Assembly: GCA_000827325.1 (NCBI GenBank) | Contig: KN832885.1 | Span: 124,001 to 188,000, forward strand | DNA from: Oidiodendron maius Zn | Taxonomy: Eukaryota; Ascomycota; Leotiomycetes; Myxotrichaceae | Direction of reading: 5' to 3' | DNA: 64,000 bases | Made by a program: the position numbers and the translations under genes | Notes under the pieces: generated by a model | What the model saw: only the letters and a program-made list of their open reading frames with translations | Database searches by the model: none | What the model was told of the DNA's origin: nothing | Part shown: positions 46,856-58,498 of the stretch, in pieces | How positions within the stretch are numbered: the first letter of the stretch is position 1 | Layout: each line of letters begins with the position of its first letter

Positions 46856-47763
46856 TTGTAAACAAATGACTAAGATTACAGCCTGATATGCGAGGTGTAC
46901 CGCTGGAAAGGGCTGAATGCGACCTCTGCGTCGGCTTCTATATTTAGGATCCTGCGGCTCCCTGTGAACAGTCAAGAAAAGCGTTCTCTATTATGTCTCT
47001 CTTCCATTGTTGAAATCCGTTTCATCTTCTGTTAGGCATCCCTGACTCTCATTGTCTCCTCTTGCTCCCACTCTCTCGTGCTCGTTGTTATCCTACAAGG
47101 CTTGCTAGGATTCTAAATTTGTCCTGCGTTGATCTCAGCTCGAGCTTTCTCCGTGCAGTGAGTCGCTTCCTGGGACCTTTGCTCGTCCACGATGCCGCCT
47201 CTCCTTTTAGAAACAAGCATTGATTTTACGAGCAGCTTCGGCCAATGGCCTCAGCCCTGCATACCCTGGACCCGACGGCTCTGGGAGGCGGGAGGAGGGC
47301 TCTGCCCCAAAACCGCAACGGTTAGCTGCAAGGCTGCGGAGATAACTTGTAGATCGGATCCCCCATTTTCCTCTTGCACGAAGGCAAATTAGCTGGCGCT
47401 TGCACCCTTTGGGGCGTGAGGCTGCAGGAAAGCGGCCTGGCAACTCGTCCTCTTCAGCTACGGAGCCGTAGTGCGGTGATGGGAGTCTATGTTGATACTT
47501 GGTAGTTCTTGGCACAGGATACCTTGTTCCTTGCCTGGATCTCAGTGGTGCCAGTGGGCAGCGGCATGAAGGAGTATATTATAATGAGAAGCCGTCGCGG
47601 GTTCCCGCACTGAATGATATTCTTCTGTCTTCGTCTTCTCTTTTTTTTTAAACTTACCTGTCTCTATCCTCGACAACTTCTTCTCTCCCTTATATCTCTC
47701 TCTTTATATTGAGTTATCCATACCATAGTGATACTATCTTCACCTCCGTCCTAGGCCGCCACC
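46856..47763. other. intergenic, promoter side of the MARVEL-type gene
   Basis: About 900 bases with no supportable gene. A pyrimidine-rich leader-like run (about 47630-47710) precedes the start at 47764. Confidence 0.55.
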
Positions 47764-48734
47764 ATGACTACCCGAGATCATGTTCTCCAGCTCCCAAGGT
47801 TCATCTTGATCCTGAGATTTGTCCAGATCGTTCTTGCCCTTGCTGTTCTTGGCATCTCAGCTTATGCCATTTCCAACTACGCCGTGGATGCGGAGGCACT
47901 TCTCATCTATTGCGTAAGCATCCTAAATCTTAGACCTCTGCCATCGACTAACAAGATCCCAGGCCGTCTCCACCCTGATCGTGTCAACGTATGCGATCGT
48001 GGCCGAGATGAGATTCCCTATCATCTACAACTACTGGGCCATCATGGCTCTTGATGCCTATGAGTCTCTCATGTGGCTCGTCGGCATGGCCCTCGCTGCC
48101 GACAGGATTGCTACTGTCTGGAAGGCTATAGATGATGCACTCCAGTCATCTGGTCTAGACACCAATGGCTCCAATCCCTTCCTGAGTGGTTCCGACCCCT
48201 ACAGTTCTGGCGACTTCGGTTCCGGCTCAGGCTCAGGCTCAGGCTCAGGATCGGGCTCAGGATCGGGCTCAGGCTCTGATTCCGGCACTAGCAATTTCTG
48301 CTACCTTGGTATTTGCAGTCGTGCAACTATTGATGGGATTCCAATCAGCGATAGCGTCAACACCGGCAAGAATGTCAAGAACGCCACGATAGCCGCTGCT
48401 GCTTTTGCTGGAATTCTGATGTGCGCTCTCTTGCAACCCCTATCTACAGATCCACGCTGACAATCTCAGGGTCCTCTTTGTCATTTGTCTTGTCTTCGTC
48501 GTGCTTGGCCTTATGCGCCACCGTGCTGCCGGTGGGCATTGCACACCAGGCTCCAGTAGCTACGCTGGGCCCCGCAACATCTCTAACGAGCGAAAGGACA
48601 CATACGACCCCGAGCCCCAATACGAGAGCGTTGCAGCCCCGCAGTCCCACTCCCAGCCTCTGTATCAGCAGCCAACTCAACACTATGGCGGCGAGCCGCA
48701 GTATGCCCCGGTGCAGCCGCCGAATCCGTACTGA
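47764..48734 (+). CDS. MARVEL-type four-span membrane protein with Gly-Ser repeat
   Basis: Three exons, 47764-47913, 47963-48420 and 48470-48734, give 290 aa. Hydrophobic spans are seen at about residues 11-31 (FILILRFVQIVLALAVLGISAY), 44-65, 75-97 (NYWAIMALDAYESLMWLVGMAL) and, after the loop, IAAAAFAGILMVLFVICLVF. The spacing matches fungal MARVEL-domain proteins of the plasma membrane. The loop before the last span holds a (GS)n stretch of about 20 residues from a 6-bp DNA repeat, plus two cysteines (NFCYLGIC). The cytosolic tail is Q, P and Y rich. Function is unknown; membrane organisation or cell-wall-associated roles are only guesses. Confidence 0.8.
48218..48276 (+). repeat. 6-bp coding repeat (Gly-Ser)n
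   Basis: Units GGCTCA and GGATCG alternate about nine times within the MARVEL-type gene and encode Gly-Ser pairs. It is prone to length change in steps of two residues. Confidence 0.85.
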
Positions 48735-50444
48735 GCTTTCACAGGAGCATGAAGGAATATCCCAGTTAACTGGAAGGATACCTCGTCATGACTTAATTCG
48801 CGCGTAATCCATGACCATGCTCTAGCGGATGCAGCCCACGCGTGTATTTATTATTTATCGGAGCCATCCTAATCACTCTCATTGAAATCAATCCACACGT
48901 TCATTCATAATGATAACTACATCAAAAGAAATTGTGCAATCATACAATCCAGACTGGCGGGTGAGGACCAAAGGATATCTCTGGCGGCGAATTCGGAGTA
49001 GGCATTTGATATATATTTAATATGCTATTCAGTTTTGAAAGTATCTGAATTTAGCTACGCATAAGATAAGATGAGAATATAGACATACCCCATGACTCTG
49101 AAATCTTTTGCCGTATAAATGTTATGAATGCGATGTGCCAGTTTTGAGCGCCGGAGTGGGTTGAGTGCGATACATCACATGTATGCGCGAGATTTTACAA
49201 CGCTCAGACTGCATTTGCAGTCACAGAATTAACATAAAAAGTCCCTCATCCTCCATGACTGGACTCAAATTCGCTTTCGTGAAAGTATATAAACGATACT
49301 TTCCCGTCTCCCACTTACGGCTCACATTCATCTCTCTCACACCTTCTCTCCCTACCCTTCCCATCTCTATACCCACGGACCACGAGCGCCTAACACACGA
49401 ACAACAAAACAAGCCGCCTCACCTCCCTACCTCCCGTTCCCTCCCTCGCACGCGGCATCTTGGCCGTTTCCGTATATCAGTACCTGGGCTAGCTCAACGC
49501 CTTCATACTTACACAGCGGTACCTACTGTGCTCGGACTTTTCCACTTTCGTGGCTAAGCTTAAGTATAATTCCTCCGTGCGCTTCCCGCTATTTCTCATG
49601 CTGCTTTCAGGGGCTCGCTTATCTTCCCATTAATTTCATCCCGTCTTGTCGCGCAAGGAACAGATGGTAGGGTTCTTCGTATTTGGTGCTCTGCACAGTG
49701 CTTTTGCTTGCGGATGGTAAGTGCTTCTTGCATTCGATTTTGTGAACGAAAGGGGAGGACGGGGGGATGTGTGAGTGGGGGGACCCGCTGGGTTGGTCAA
49801 GGTTGTGTCACATTGGTATCAGGGCTCGGTCATGACCTCCGCTGTGGATTTGGGACGTGACGAAATGGGTCGAGATTGGGATGGAATTTCTGCGTTTCTA
49901 ACTGGGACGGGAGATGGATTCAGTTCCTGATTTCATTGCACAGATAGAGTCAATGTTGGGCATGAGAACGTGTTTGTTATATGAACTCTATGAGCAGGAA
50001 TAAGAAGGGATAAGTATGACTGCGGACATGAGCACCACGGCCATTAGATGGTCGTCTAGATGTTTATATATGGTGCTGTTTTCATTTGATTTTATCTGAC
50101 ATGATTATATAATGATAGAGAGCCTGTACACTGTGGTGTTGATAGACGCTGGATAGATATTAAAAAGAAGGGCGTGACGCTGACGTTAGACGTCGGCGAC
50201 CACTTTACTGCGCCATAGTCTATAGTGTAAGTTTGTTGCCCACAGATAAACCCTAACGCCAGCTGATGCGATCAAGGCCTATGCCCCTGTTGCATAGGAA
50301 GCAACAGGTCGATATTTACAATTTTTGGTTCCCCTATATTCAGTACCAGCTGATTCCCTTGCCCGAATATGTAGGTTCCATTAATAAAAGTGCGTTCTCC
50401 GTAATCCTTAGCAACCCACTTAAACTATCGTTCGAGTTTCTGGG
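48735..50444. other. intergenic, no gene seen
   Basis: About 1.7 kb between the MARVEL-type gene and the ERG3 stop. Short pyrimidine-rich runs near 49300-49450 look like an untranslated leader without a following gene. No RNA gene was recognised. Confidence 0.5.
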
Positions 50445-51533
50445 TTACAGATTCTTCTTATCGGCCTCATCCGCGTCGTACTTGCGGTCATCCTCACCCT
50501 CGACCTCGCGAACGCGCTGCTCCATCTCGCGGACCTGCCTTTCCCACTCCTTCTTGCCCATCTTGCTCTCCCGGCGGAACAGCTCATCATTGGGCTTGCG
50601 ATAGGAGCCACCCAGGCGGTCCCACAGCGTGGTGTACTGACCAAAATTGCACGTGAAAAAAAGATGATGCATTGTATGGCATGCGGCGCCATTGAGGACG
50701 GGACTGTTGGAGACGTACTCGCCGTCGTGGATGAAGACGGTCCAGATCTGCACGAAGACGAAGAGGCCGAGGTATGCGAACTTCTGCAGCGGAAAAACGA
50801 AGGGGAATAAGTGGTAGGGCGTGCTCTGGAGGAAGCCATCGACCGGGTGGAAGGCGACAGAGGCGTAGGGCGTGGGCATGATCCACTTGTGATGCGGCTT
50901 GTGCAACGTTTTGTATACCAGCGGATGGTGCAGGCCGCGGTGGATGAAATATACTAGGCAGTCGGTGAAGAGAATGAAAAGCGGGAACTGCAGGAAGTCA
51001 TACCACATGCCGGGGCCGTCCTCGAGTGCGTCGTACAGCTTGGAGTAGCCCTGGAGCTCCAGCCAGAAGCAGGGCGCCGTCAACAAGGCCATACCGGGCA
51101 TGCTGCTACAAGCCTGCTTGATTTCCATCTTGATCTGGTTTTTGAGGAACTTGGGGTGCTTGAAGGTGGTCTTGTCGAAGACGAAGATGTAGGAGAGGGT
51201 TGAGACAATGAAGTAGATGGCAGCTCCGCCGAACCTATGCAGAGTTAGACGAGACCAGACGAATTATGATATATGTACTGACCAAGTGATGAAGAACAGG
51301 GAGATGAATTGGCGGTATGGATTATCTCGCGTCCACTGGCTCAGGTACGCGGCGTCTCGCGGCTGGAAGGAGAGGAACTTGCTGGTGGGCGTGTAGGTCC
51401 AGAGCGAGGCATCGGCGAGGGAGAGATTAGACAGGCCATTATTCAGGCCATTGAACGCAGGTTGCGCAGGGAGTAGGGCGGCATAGATATGATCGAAAAT
51501 GAAAGTGTCGAAACACTCGAGAGGGATGTCCAT
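50445..51533 (-). CDS. ERG3: sterol C-5 desaturase (Erg3)
   Basis: Two exons, 51533-51283 and 51234-50445, give 346 aa. The ER membrane di-iron enzyme introduces the C5-C6 double bond in ergosterol synthesis. Histidine boxes of the fatty-acid-hydroxylase superfamily are in place: HRGLHH, HKPHHKW and HTMHH. Several hydrophobic spans ([36 protein letters not shown]) surround them. The C-terminus is charged and predicted helical ([21 protein letters not shown]). Aspergilli often carry more than one Erg3; which paralogue this is cannot be told here. It is divergent from TUP1 across 1.1 kb. Confidence 0.94.
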
Positions 51534-52653
51534 GGTGGGAGACTGGTAGGAGGAAAGGGGGAGCTTTAAGGCGAGATAGGTTATATCAAGGAGTGGAAGT
51601 TGTCGCAGCTGCGGCTATTCTCCTAGGAAACGTAGCAATCGGTAGGAGTATCCTCGTTGATGAGAGAGGGAACGCAAATGGCGCGCGCGGGGGGGGGAAG
51701 GTGAGAAAGAGGAGTAGAAAAGGAGCTGGAGATGCGCCGCGTGGGAAGGAAATATAAAATCCATTGGTGGTTCGATTTTGCGGGAAGTCGGGGCACAAGT
51801 TGCCGGCACTATGGGCCGGATTAGGTAATTTTTGGAGGTGGGAGGGTACCTTTGCTCTGGGCGGAGATTGTACGGCTGGTGAGGTACCACTACATTGACC
51901 ACGCATTTACTTGGCGAAGTAAGATCTGGAGGGCAGCGCAGGCAAGCAAAGCATAAGTAACTCCTCCGATATATATTCATCCCTTTTACGTTGAAATACC
52001 TTGGTATGTGGTTGGCGGATATACGGACCCTCTGTACCAGTTTGGTTCCTTGTCCTCTGACAATTAATATCACGTGATCATAGTTATGCATATGAGGGCG
52101 AGAAAAGAAGTAAGAGCTCTTACTGAGCAGACTAAGGGCTATGAGAGACGTCCCACCAAGCGTACATACCCTGAAGCTTCCCAAGCTAGGCCATCTAGTT
52201 CAAGCTAATAGTCAATATCACGTGAAAATTACGAACAATTTCCCTATACCTTACCGTAAACAGATTAGCCCAGTATCTACCCCAAGGGGTACTAGATCGT
52301 GCCTTCCTAAACCGGGGTCAAACAGGCAACATCAAAAGTGGCATAGCGCTGGGTTAGGTTAACGCCGCCCCTTTGGGTTAGGCCCTGTGCTTTAGCTTTA
52401 CTGCTTTCTCTCGCCTTTACTCCGCCACCAAATCCACTCCACAACAACATCTACATACACATCATTAACCTCCCCAACTACCACCATCACCGCCAGAGCA
52501 ACGTCGTGATCTCGCGCTACCGCAGCGACATCGGCACTTGCGCCCGATCCTCCTCTCCCGCCCTCTTCTTTTCTCGCCTGTCCTCCTTATCAGTCTCAGC
52601 TTCCCTCTGCCGCCAATCGACCTGCGAGGTCCACTCCCGTCGACGTCGCTGCC
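51534..52653. promoter_or_regulatory. divergent upstream region of ERG3 and TUP1/RcoA
   Basis: About 1.1 kb. The right half (from 52144) has no ATG on the plus strand up to the TUP1 start and becomes C/T rich, consistent with a leader. Frames in the left half are unsupported. Confidence 0.5.
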
Positions 52654-54721
52654 ATGTCCATGTACAACCAGCACCGCGGCCTAGGGCCTGCTCCGGGGAA
52701 TGCTCGCCTCAACGAGCTGCTGGATGGTGTCCGCGCTGAGTTCGAGAACCAGGCTCGCGCTGGCGGCGAATACGAGCACTCTAGTATGTTCATTCATCGA
52801 CGGCACGCGATTGTTACTTAGCCAATGCGGCCGGTTTCAGGTGTGGTGTACTTTATAATGAATCTTTACTGACATGCTGGCTCTAGTTGCCCAGCAGATA
52901 CAGGAAATGCAGATGGTGCGAGAGAAAGTGTACGCCATGGAGCAGTCGCATCTGGCACTTAAGCAGAAGTCCGTAGCCTCACCCTCCCGGTATTGCGCCT
53001 CGACTAACTATAGCTTCTAGATACGACGAGGAGATCCAACGACTTCACCGCGAGCTGGAGGCCCGTGGGGGGAATCCCCGCGCTCCTGCAATCAGCGGTC
53101 CTCCCCAGCACGCCGGTCCGTCGCAGGCTCCTCCCCCATCCCTTGGCAACGGCCCCAACAACCTGTTCGGCGGCATCATGACACAGGGAGGACAAGGCGC
53201 ACCTGGCTTAGCTCCCCCTCCACCACAGCCAGAACAACAGGGCCCACCACACCAGATGGCTCCTTCAGGACCCCCAGGCCATCCCCCGCCACCTCCAGCC
53301 CCTCCGTTCCAAGGCGGGAATTATCCTCCTGGACCTCCAGGACCCAGCGGATATGGTAACCCTCCTCCACCCCCTCCGCCCCCACCCTCTGCTTCACCTG
53401 GCCCAGCGAAGCGCCAGCCCCTAGCGAACCGTGGCCCTGGAGGTGGCCCGGCGACTCCTTCGATGGGCCAGCCGATCCCATACTCGGACCCACGAGCCGC
53501 GGCGTCCCCTCAGGTCGGCCACCCGGTCCCTAACCATCGCCCGGCGCCCTTCAATGTAGGCAACGCCCTCGCAGAGCTAGACCTTGAGCAGTTGCCGGCC
53601 CACTCCAAGAAGGTCGAGGCGGACTGGTTCGCCATCTTCAACCCCAACGTTCCTCGTACACTCGATGTAGACCTAGTGCATACTCTGCAGCACGAGAGCG
53701 TCGTGTGCTGTGTGAGATTCAGCCATGATGGCAAGTACGTGGCCACCGGCTGCAACCGATCTGCCCAGATCTTCGATGTCACTACCGGGCAGAAGGTCTG
53801 CGTGTTGCAGGATGACTCTGTCGACCTGGCTGGCGATCTTTACATTCGAAGCGTGTGCTTCAGCCCGGATGGCAGATACCTCGCTACCGGTGCAGAAGAC
53901 AATCTGATCAGAGTAAGTGCATCGTATGATTCTTGAAACACGCTGACAATGCCAGGTCTGGGATATCGCCAACCGGTCGATCAGGAACAGCTTTGCTGGT
54001 CACGAGCAGGACATCTACTCGCTCGACTTTGCTCGCGATGGGCGTACCATCGCCTCTGGCAGTGGTGACCGCACTGTGCGACTCTGGGATATTGAGGCCG
54101 GCCAGAACATTCTGACGCTCAGCATCGAGGACGGCGTGACCACCGTCGCCATTTCCCCGGACACTAAGTACGTCGCTGCTGGGTCTCTCGACAAGAGCGT
54201 CCGCGTGTGGGATGCCGCCAACGGATATCTCGTCGAGCGCCTGGAAGGCCCTGATGGCCACAAGGACTCTGTCTATTCGGTCGCATTTGCACCAAATGGC
54301 CGAGACCTTGTGTCTGGCTCCCTGGATCGCACGATCAAGATGTGGGAGCTTGTTGCTCCGCGGGGCGGACACCCCAGCACCGGCCCCAAGGGCGGTCGTT
54401 GCATCAAGACCTTTGAGGGCCATAAGGTATGTAAACACAAAATTTCTGCGCTATAATTCCCTGCTAGTTGCCAAATTCTAACATTCCATGTAGGACTTTG
54501 TCCTCTCAGTAGCCCTCACCCCAGACGGAAACTGGGTGCTTTCGGGCTCCAAGGACCGCGGCGTGCAGTTCTGGGACCCACGGACGGGTAACACCCAGCT
54601 TATGCTGCAGGGTCACAAGAACTCTGTCATCTCGGTCGCGCCCAGCCCGACCGGGAACTACTTCGCTACTGGCTCTGGGGATATGCGCGCGCGGATCTGG
54701 AGCTATAAGCCGTTCCAATGA
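52654..54721 (+). CDS. rcoA: Tup1/RcoA-type WD40 transcriptional corepressor
   Basis: Five exons, 52654-52783, 52887-52968, 53021-53912, 53956-54426 and 54494-54721, give 600 aa. The N-terminal Tup domain ([18 protein letters not shown] ... [34 protein letters not shown]) forms the tetramer that binds Ssn6. A glycine/proline-rich linker with long proline runs follows. The seven-blade propeller shows [85 protein letters not shown] and [14 protein letters not shown]. The protein represses many genes in glucose, development and metabolism control. The second intron uses a GTCCGT donor. Confidence 0.95.
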
Positions 54722-55386
54722 AGTGGCGCAGTATGATTTCTGGCAAGGAAAGGTTGATGTAAGGTGGGCAAAGTAAGCAATACAAAGCAGCGGCGAATGA
54801 ATGACCGGCGTCAAGAGGGGGGAAATCCGGTTATTAATATGACTTTGGCGGGTTTACTACACACTGTAACTCTGTTGTCGAAATTTCCAAGGCTATCTCA
54901 CGTCTCCTTGCTTTCCTCTCTCAAGGCTTTATTTATTAGGGTTAGTGTAGTTTTCTGTTCCTAGAATACCTGAAATAAAAGTTCGCCAACTACAAAGCGC
55001 TTGATCTTTTGTGCTTTGTGAGAGAGCACAGTACCATCCTCTGTATAAAATATTGAAATACGTGGCATAAGACAAGCGGAAGGTTGCATAAGGTGTACTT
55101 GTATTTGCACATATTGCGGTTGGGTTGCACCAAGCTTGTTCTACACGGCCATAACCTGAACAAAGCGAATATCATAACCAGACAGGTGCCGGCCGTCCAT
55201 TACGTACCCATCATCTCCTAAGGGCTAAGGAAAGAAAGATCCAGATTCATACACCAAGGCCCGCTCTCGCTAGCTCCAGGAACTCAAGGAAATCCGCACT
55301 AGTTCACAAACATCATACATTCCCCGATCCCTCTTTCTCTAGTCGTACCAATCCGCTCTAGCCCTCTGTCCTCTCTTCCCTCACAT
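54722..55386. other. convergent 3' flanks
   Basis: About 660 bases between two convergent genes. No gene is seen. Confidence 0.55.
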
Positions 55387-55824
55387 CTATGAAAAACTCA
55401 CAAACTTCGGATCCCTCGGCCGACCATCCGTCCCAATGCCATTCTTCTTAAATCTTTCCTCCACATACATCCGTCTCGCCTCATCGAACGTAACTTTCTT
55501 CTTCTTCATGATCTTCTGGACCTCGGCCTTGCTAGCGTCGTCCAGGCCGGCGCGGTCATCTTCGGATGTGATATTCCCTGACAGATCGAAGGTCGCGGAG
55601 GAGAGACCGGCTTCAGCGTCGGAGTGGAAGGTTGTGGGGATGGGGGTGTAGAGGGAGCGCCGGAAGGAGAGGAAGGGGGTGTAGGGAAGCCAATATGGGC
55701 GGGTGAGGAAGAGTGCTGTGATGAGGCCGATTAGTAGGTGAGTAGAACGGGATGGAAGGAAAGACGAACCGGTGAATATGAGGAGGAGGATAAAGACCAC
55801 GGTAGAGAAGAAGAGGTAACCCAT
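55387..55824 (-). CDS. small conserved fungal membrane protein of unknown function
   Basis: A single exon encoding 145 aa. Two hydrophobic segments lie at the N-terminus (about residues 4-22, FFSTVVFILLLIFTGSSF, and 29-47, THLLIGLITALFLTRPYW). A soluble part with acidic residues (NITSEDDRAGLDDASKAEV) follows, and then a compact C-terminus, KKKKVTFDEARRMYVEERF, ending GTDGRPRDPKFVSFS. The patterned C-terminus (VTFDEARRMYVEERF, GRPRDPK) looks selectively kept, which supports a real gene. I recognise no named family. It is divergent from ribosomal eL28. Confidence 0.7.
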   Translation of the reverse strand: MGYLFFSTVVFILLLIFTGSSFLPSRSTHLLIGLITALFLTRPYWLPYTPFLSFRRSLYTPIPTTFHSDAEAGLSSATFDLSGNITSEDDRAGLDDASKAEVQKIMKKKKVTFDEARRMYVEERFKKNGIGTDGRPRDPKFVSFS

Positions 55825-56362
55825 GTTAAACTTTTGATGACGGAGTTCCGGTGGTTGTTTCTAGCAAGGTGCAGGCTATTTCACCTGCTGTTGTCGATAA
55901 CGCGCGGCAGAGGAGAATGTGTAACGGATCAAGACGAAATGTGCAAGGAAGCTGATAGAGCGAGTGTTGGTGGATGAACCTTAGATAGCAAGGACGGAAA
56001 TCGTAGGTTGGGTAACTGCTATCAGTTTGGTAAGAAAGTAGAGAGGAGGACTATGCCATGTCTTTCTTTATAAGAGGAAGAGACTTGCCCTCTGTAATGC
56101 GGAAGATGCTAGAGTTCTTGACTTCTGCTCCTTCATCCTTCATGGCGCAGGCGGATCGGGTATGACATGCTGATGCCTTAACTAGTGCCTCAGGCATAGA
56201 GGAATCAGTGCCTCAGGATTAACATCCCTAACAAGCGAGGACCAATCACAGGAAGCGCACATTTAATAGCGGAATTTTGAATATTCGAGGGTTTGAGATC
56301 GAGGTCGCAGTAACGAGAGGAAAGTTCACGACAGCCTCACTCCACAGTCACACATATCCACC
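55825..56362. promoter_or_regulatory. divergent upstream region of the small membrane protein and eL28
   Basis: The 538 bases between two divergent starts must include the strong promoter of a ribosomal protein gene. No specific motif is claimed. Confidence 0.5.
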
Positions 56363-57414
56363 ATGTCTGCCCCAAGTGCCTATCACTCGTCCCAGGTTTC
56401 CGCCGACCTGATCTGGGAGGTTACCCGTATGTACCTCTCAGTTACCCTATTTGCAAGGGGACAGCCAGACTGTGAACAGAAGAATATGAGGATACCATGA
56501 GGGAGAAGAAGAAGCAGGAGCTGATGGATATTGCAATCTAGGGAACCAGAATGCCTACCTTGTGAAGCGCAACACCACCGGCGGCGTCCGCTTCTCTCGC
56601 GATCCTCTAAACCTGACCAACGTGCACGCACGCAAGGTAAGATGATATTCCAGTCCTAGTCCCCAACCTCATATCACATTCTCCCATGTCCAATCATTCT
56701 AGAGAAAGAAGCAGGAGAAGGAGTAGTTCCGAAAACAAGCTAATATTCTTCATAGCATGCCGGTTTTGTCAATGACAAGGTACGATAACTCAAATACAAT
56801 ATATAATACCAGACCATTGGAAGGAAATAGAATGACCAACACAAGACAATGGACCTTGATGCTGATACTAGTTTCCCATGCAGGCAGTCGGCATCGCTAA
56901 GAGCAGCAACGGCGGCCTGACGCTGACCACAAAGAAGGCAAAGCACGCCCAACGACCCGGTGTGCAGGCGCACAACCAGACATTCGCACCCACGAAGTCT
57001 ACAAGGAAGTGAGTGAATCTATTACTGCATTTTCAGAAGGAGGGAATATCATCTACCGAGCATAGGAGGAGTTAAGGGATATCAACTCAAGATGTGGGAA
57101 TTGAGAGACGTACTTTCTTGCTGAGGAACTGAGATATGTCCCGGTCCCACTCCATCAGAGGGTCCTTTTCATTCCCTTTTCAAACTCCTACCACATATCC
57201 AATATCGTATCTACATACTAACTCACCCATCCACAGAACCTACAAAGCTGTCGCCACCTCCACTGCCTCATCCAACTACCGCACCGATTTGCGTGCCGCT
57301 GCCGTCGCACGCGCCTCTGCTCTTCGCCAGGCACAGCGACCGAAGAAGGATGCCCCTGCTGCCAAGCCGCGCGGGGCTAAGGCACGGAAGGCGGCGGAGG
57401 TTAAGGAGGAATGA
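56363..57414 (+). CDS. 60S ribosomal protein eL28 (L28e)
   Basis: Five exons, 56363-56426, 56542-56636, 56756-56779, 56884-57008 and 57237-57414, give 161 aa. Exon 3 is only 24 nt (HAGFVNDK). Family features are the N-terminal SADLIWEVTRNQNAYLVKR, FSRDPLNLTNVHARKHAGF, GGLTLTTKKAKHAQRP, and a basic Ala/Lys-rich C-terminus. It is a structural protein of the large ribosomal subunit. Four introns in a small ribosomal protein gene, two over 100 nt and one of 228 nt, could host regulation, but no snoRNA was recognised inside them. Confidence 0.93.
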
Positions 57415-58498
57415 GGGATGAAGAGTGTACGCAGTCGATGGTTGTTGTTATAGAGGGGAATAAACAAACATGGAAATGGGAGGACCAGATGTTACTCTCT
57501 TCAGCTCTTGCTGGCTTGCTTATGTGTCCTCTCGATGATGTGAAGCGTGTTAATAAATTGCGCTGAACTTTTTCGGCCTCTGGACGTGGGGTCTAGAGGT
57601 GGAAGAGGAGCTGGGTAGAGGAATGAGGAGATCTGGAGAAATCAGGACGCCTTGTGAATTTGACACGTGAACGAGTGATATTGTATCTGACGCCTTGCTG
57701 GGAAGATTGGTTAGGGTCTATTTGTCCCTTCACTTCCTCCAATGCCTCCTTTTCCCCTTCGCTTTTAATATTTGCGTATTCATGGAAATGCATCGTAGCG
57801 AAGATGATGGGATTCAGATGCCATATGCAGTGATTCGCATGCCATGCAGAAACCAATACCCCAACAGCTTTCAATGTTTCCAACGCCCAAATCTCCATTT
57901 CTAGTATTATATGACGGTATATAACACTCGCGTGCTCTGCCGGCACATGTGAAGGCTCGAAATAAACCCGGAAAGAATCATTGTCGCCCATCTCCAGCCT
58001 CGCCCGATCGTCTCCGAAATCGTTGCCTCGGTTTCGATGGCCGAGCGTGACAAGCATCAACATATAGCCGGGCAGGTGGAATGAGCCCTTGTTTATATTT
58101 CCTCAGTTCTTTCCCTCCATTGTACTACCCTCTTCCCAATTAGCAATTAAGGTGAGTTACTCTCTCCTACCGGGTGTGTTGATATTTCCACTTAGAGAGC
58201 TGTTGCGGCTTTTCTTCTCCTATTGGTTGCTCGCTTGACCCTCGACCCCTCAACCCCTCCGTCAACACTTTCGACATCGGAAACATCCACGATCTCATCC
58301 TCTTCTCTATATATCCCTCATTCACAACCATTCATTAACGCACTCCAGCTCAAGCCTCCCTCTACGCCTCCTCACCTCGGATCTCTTGTGCCTTGTACGT
58401 CCACGTCTCCTCTGCGATGACGGCATGTCCGGCGCGGGGTACTTGCTATGCTAAACTGACTGCCGCAGATTTGAAAACTCGCATCACCACTCTCTACC
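57415..58498. other. intergenic between eL28 and malate dehydrogenase
   Basis: About 1.1 kb. It holds one minus-strand open frame that is listed separately as doubtful. The right end is the MDH promoter/leader, C/T rich from about 58210. Confidence 0.5.
57593..58063 (-). CDS. hypothetical protein, doubtful
   Basis: An uninterrupted frame of 156 aa. The middle has an even, protein-like composition (FRVYFEPSHVPAEHASVIYRHIILEME, LEEVKGQIDPNQ), but no domain, signal peptide or clear promoter is seen. It could be a chance frame; the plus strand shows nothing better at this place. Confidence 0.3.
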   Translation of the reverse strand: MLMLVTLGHRNRGNDFGDDRARLEMGDNDSFRVYFEPSHVPAEHASVIYRHIILEMEIWALETLKAVGVLVSAWHANHCIWHLNPIIFATMHFHEYANIKSEGEKEALEEVKGQIDPNQSSQQGVRYNITRSRVKFTRRPDFSRSPHSSTQLLFHL

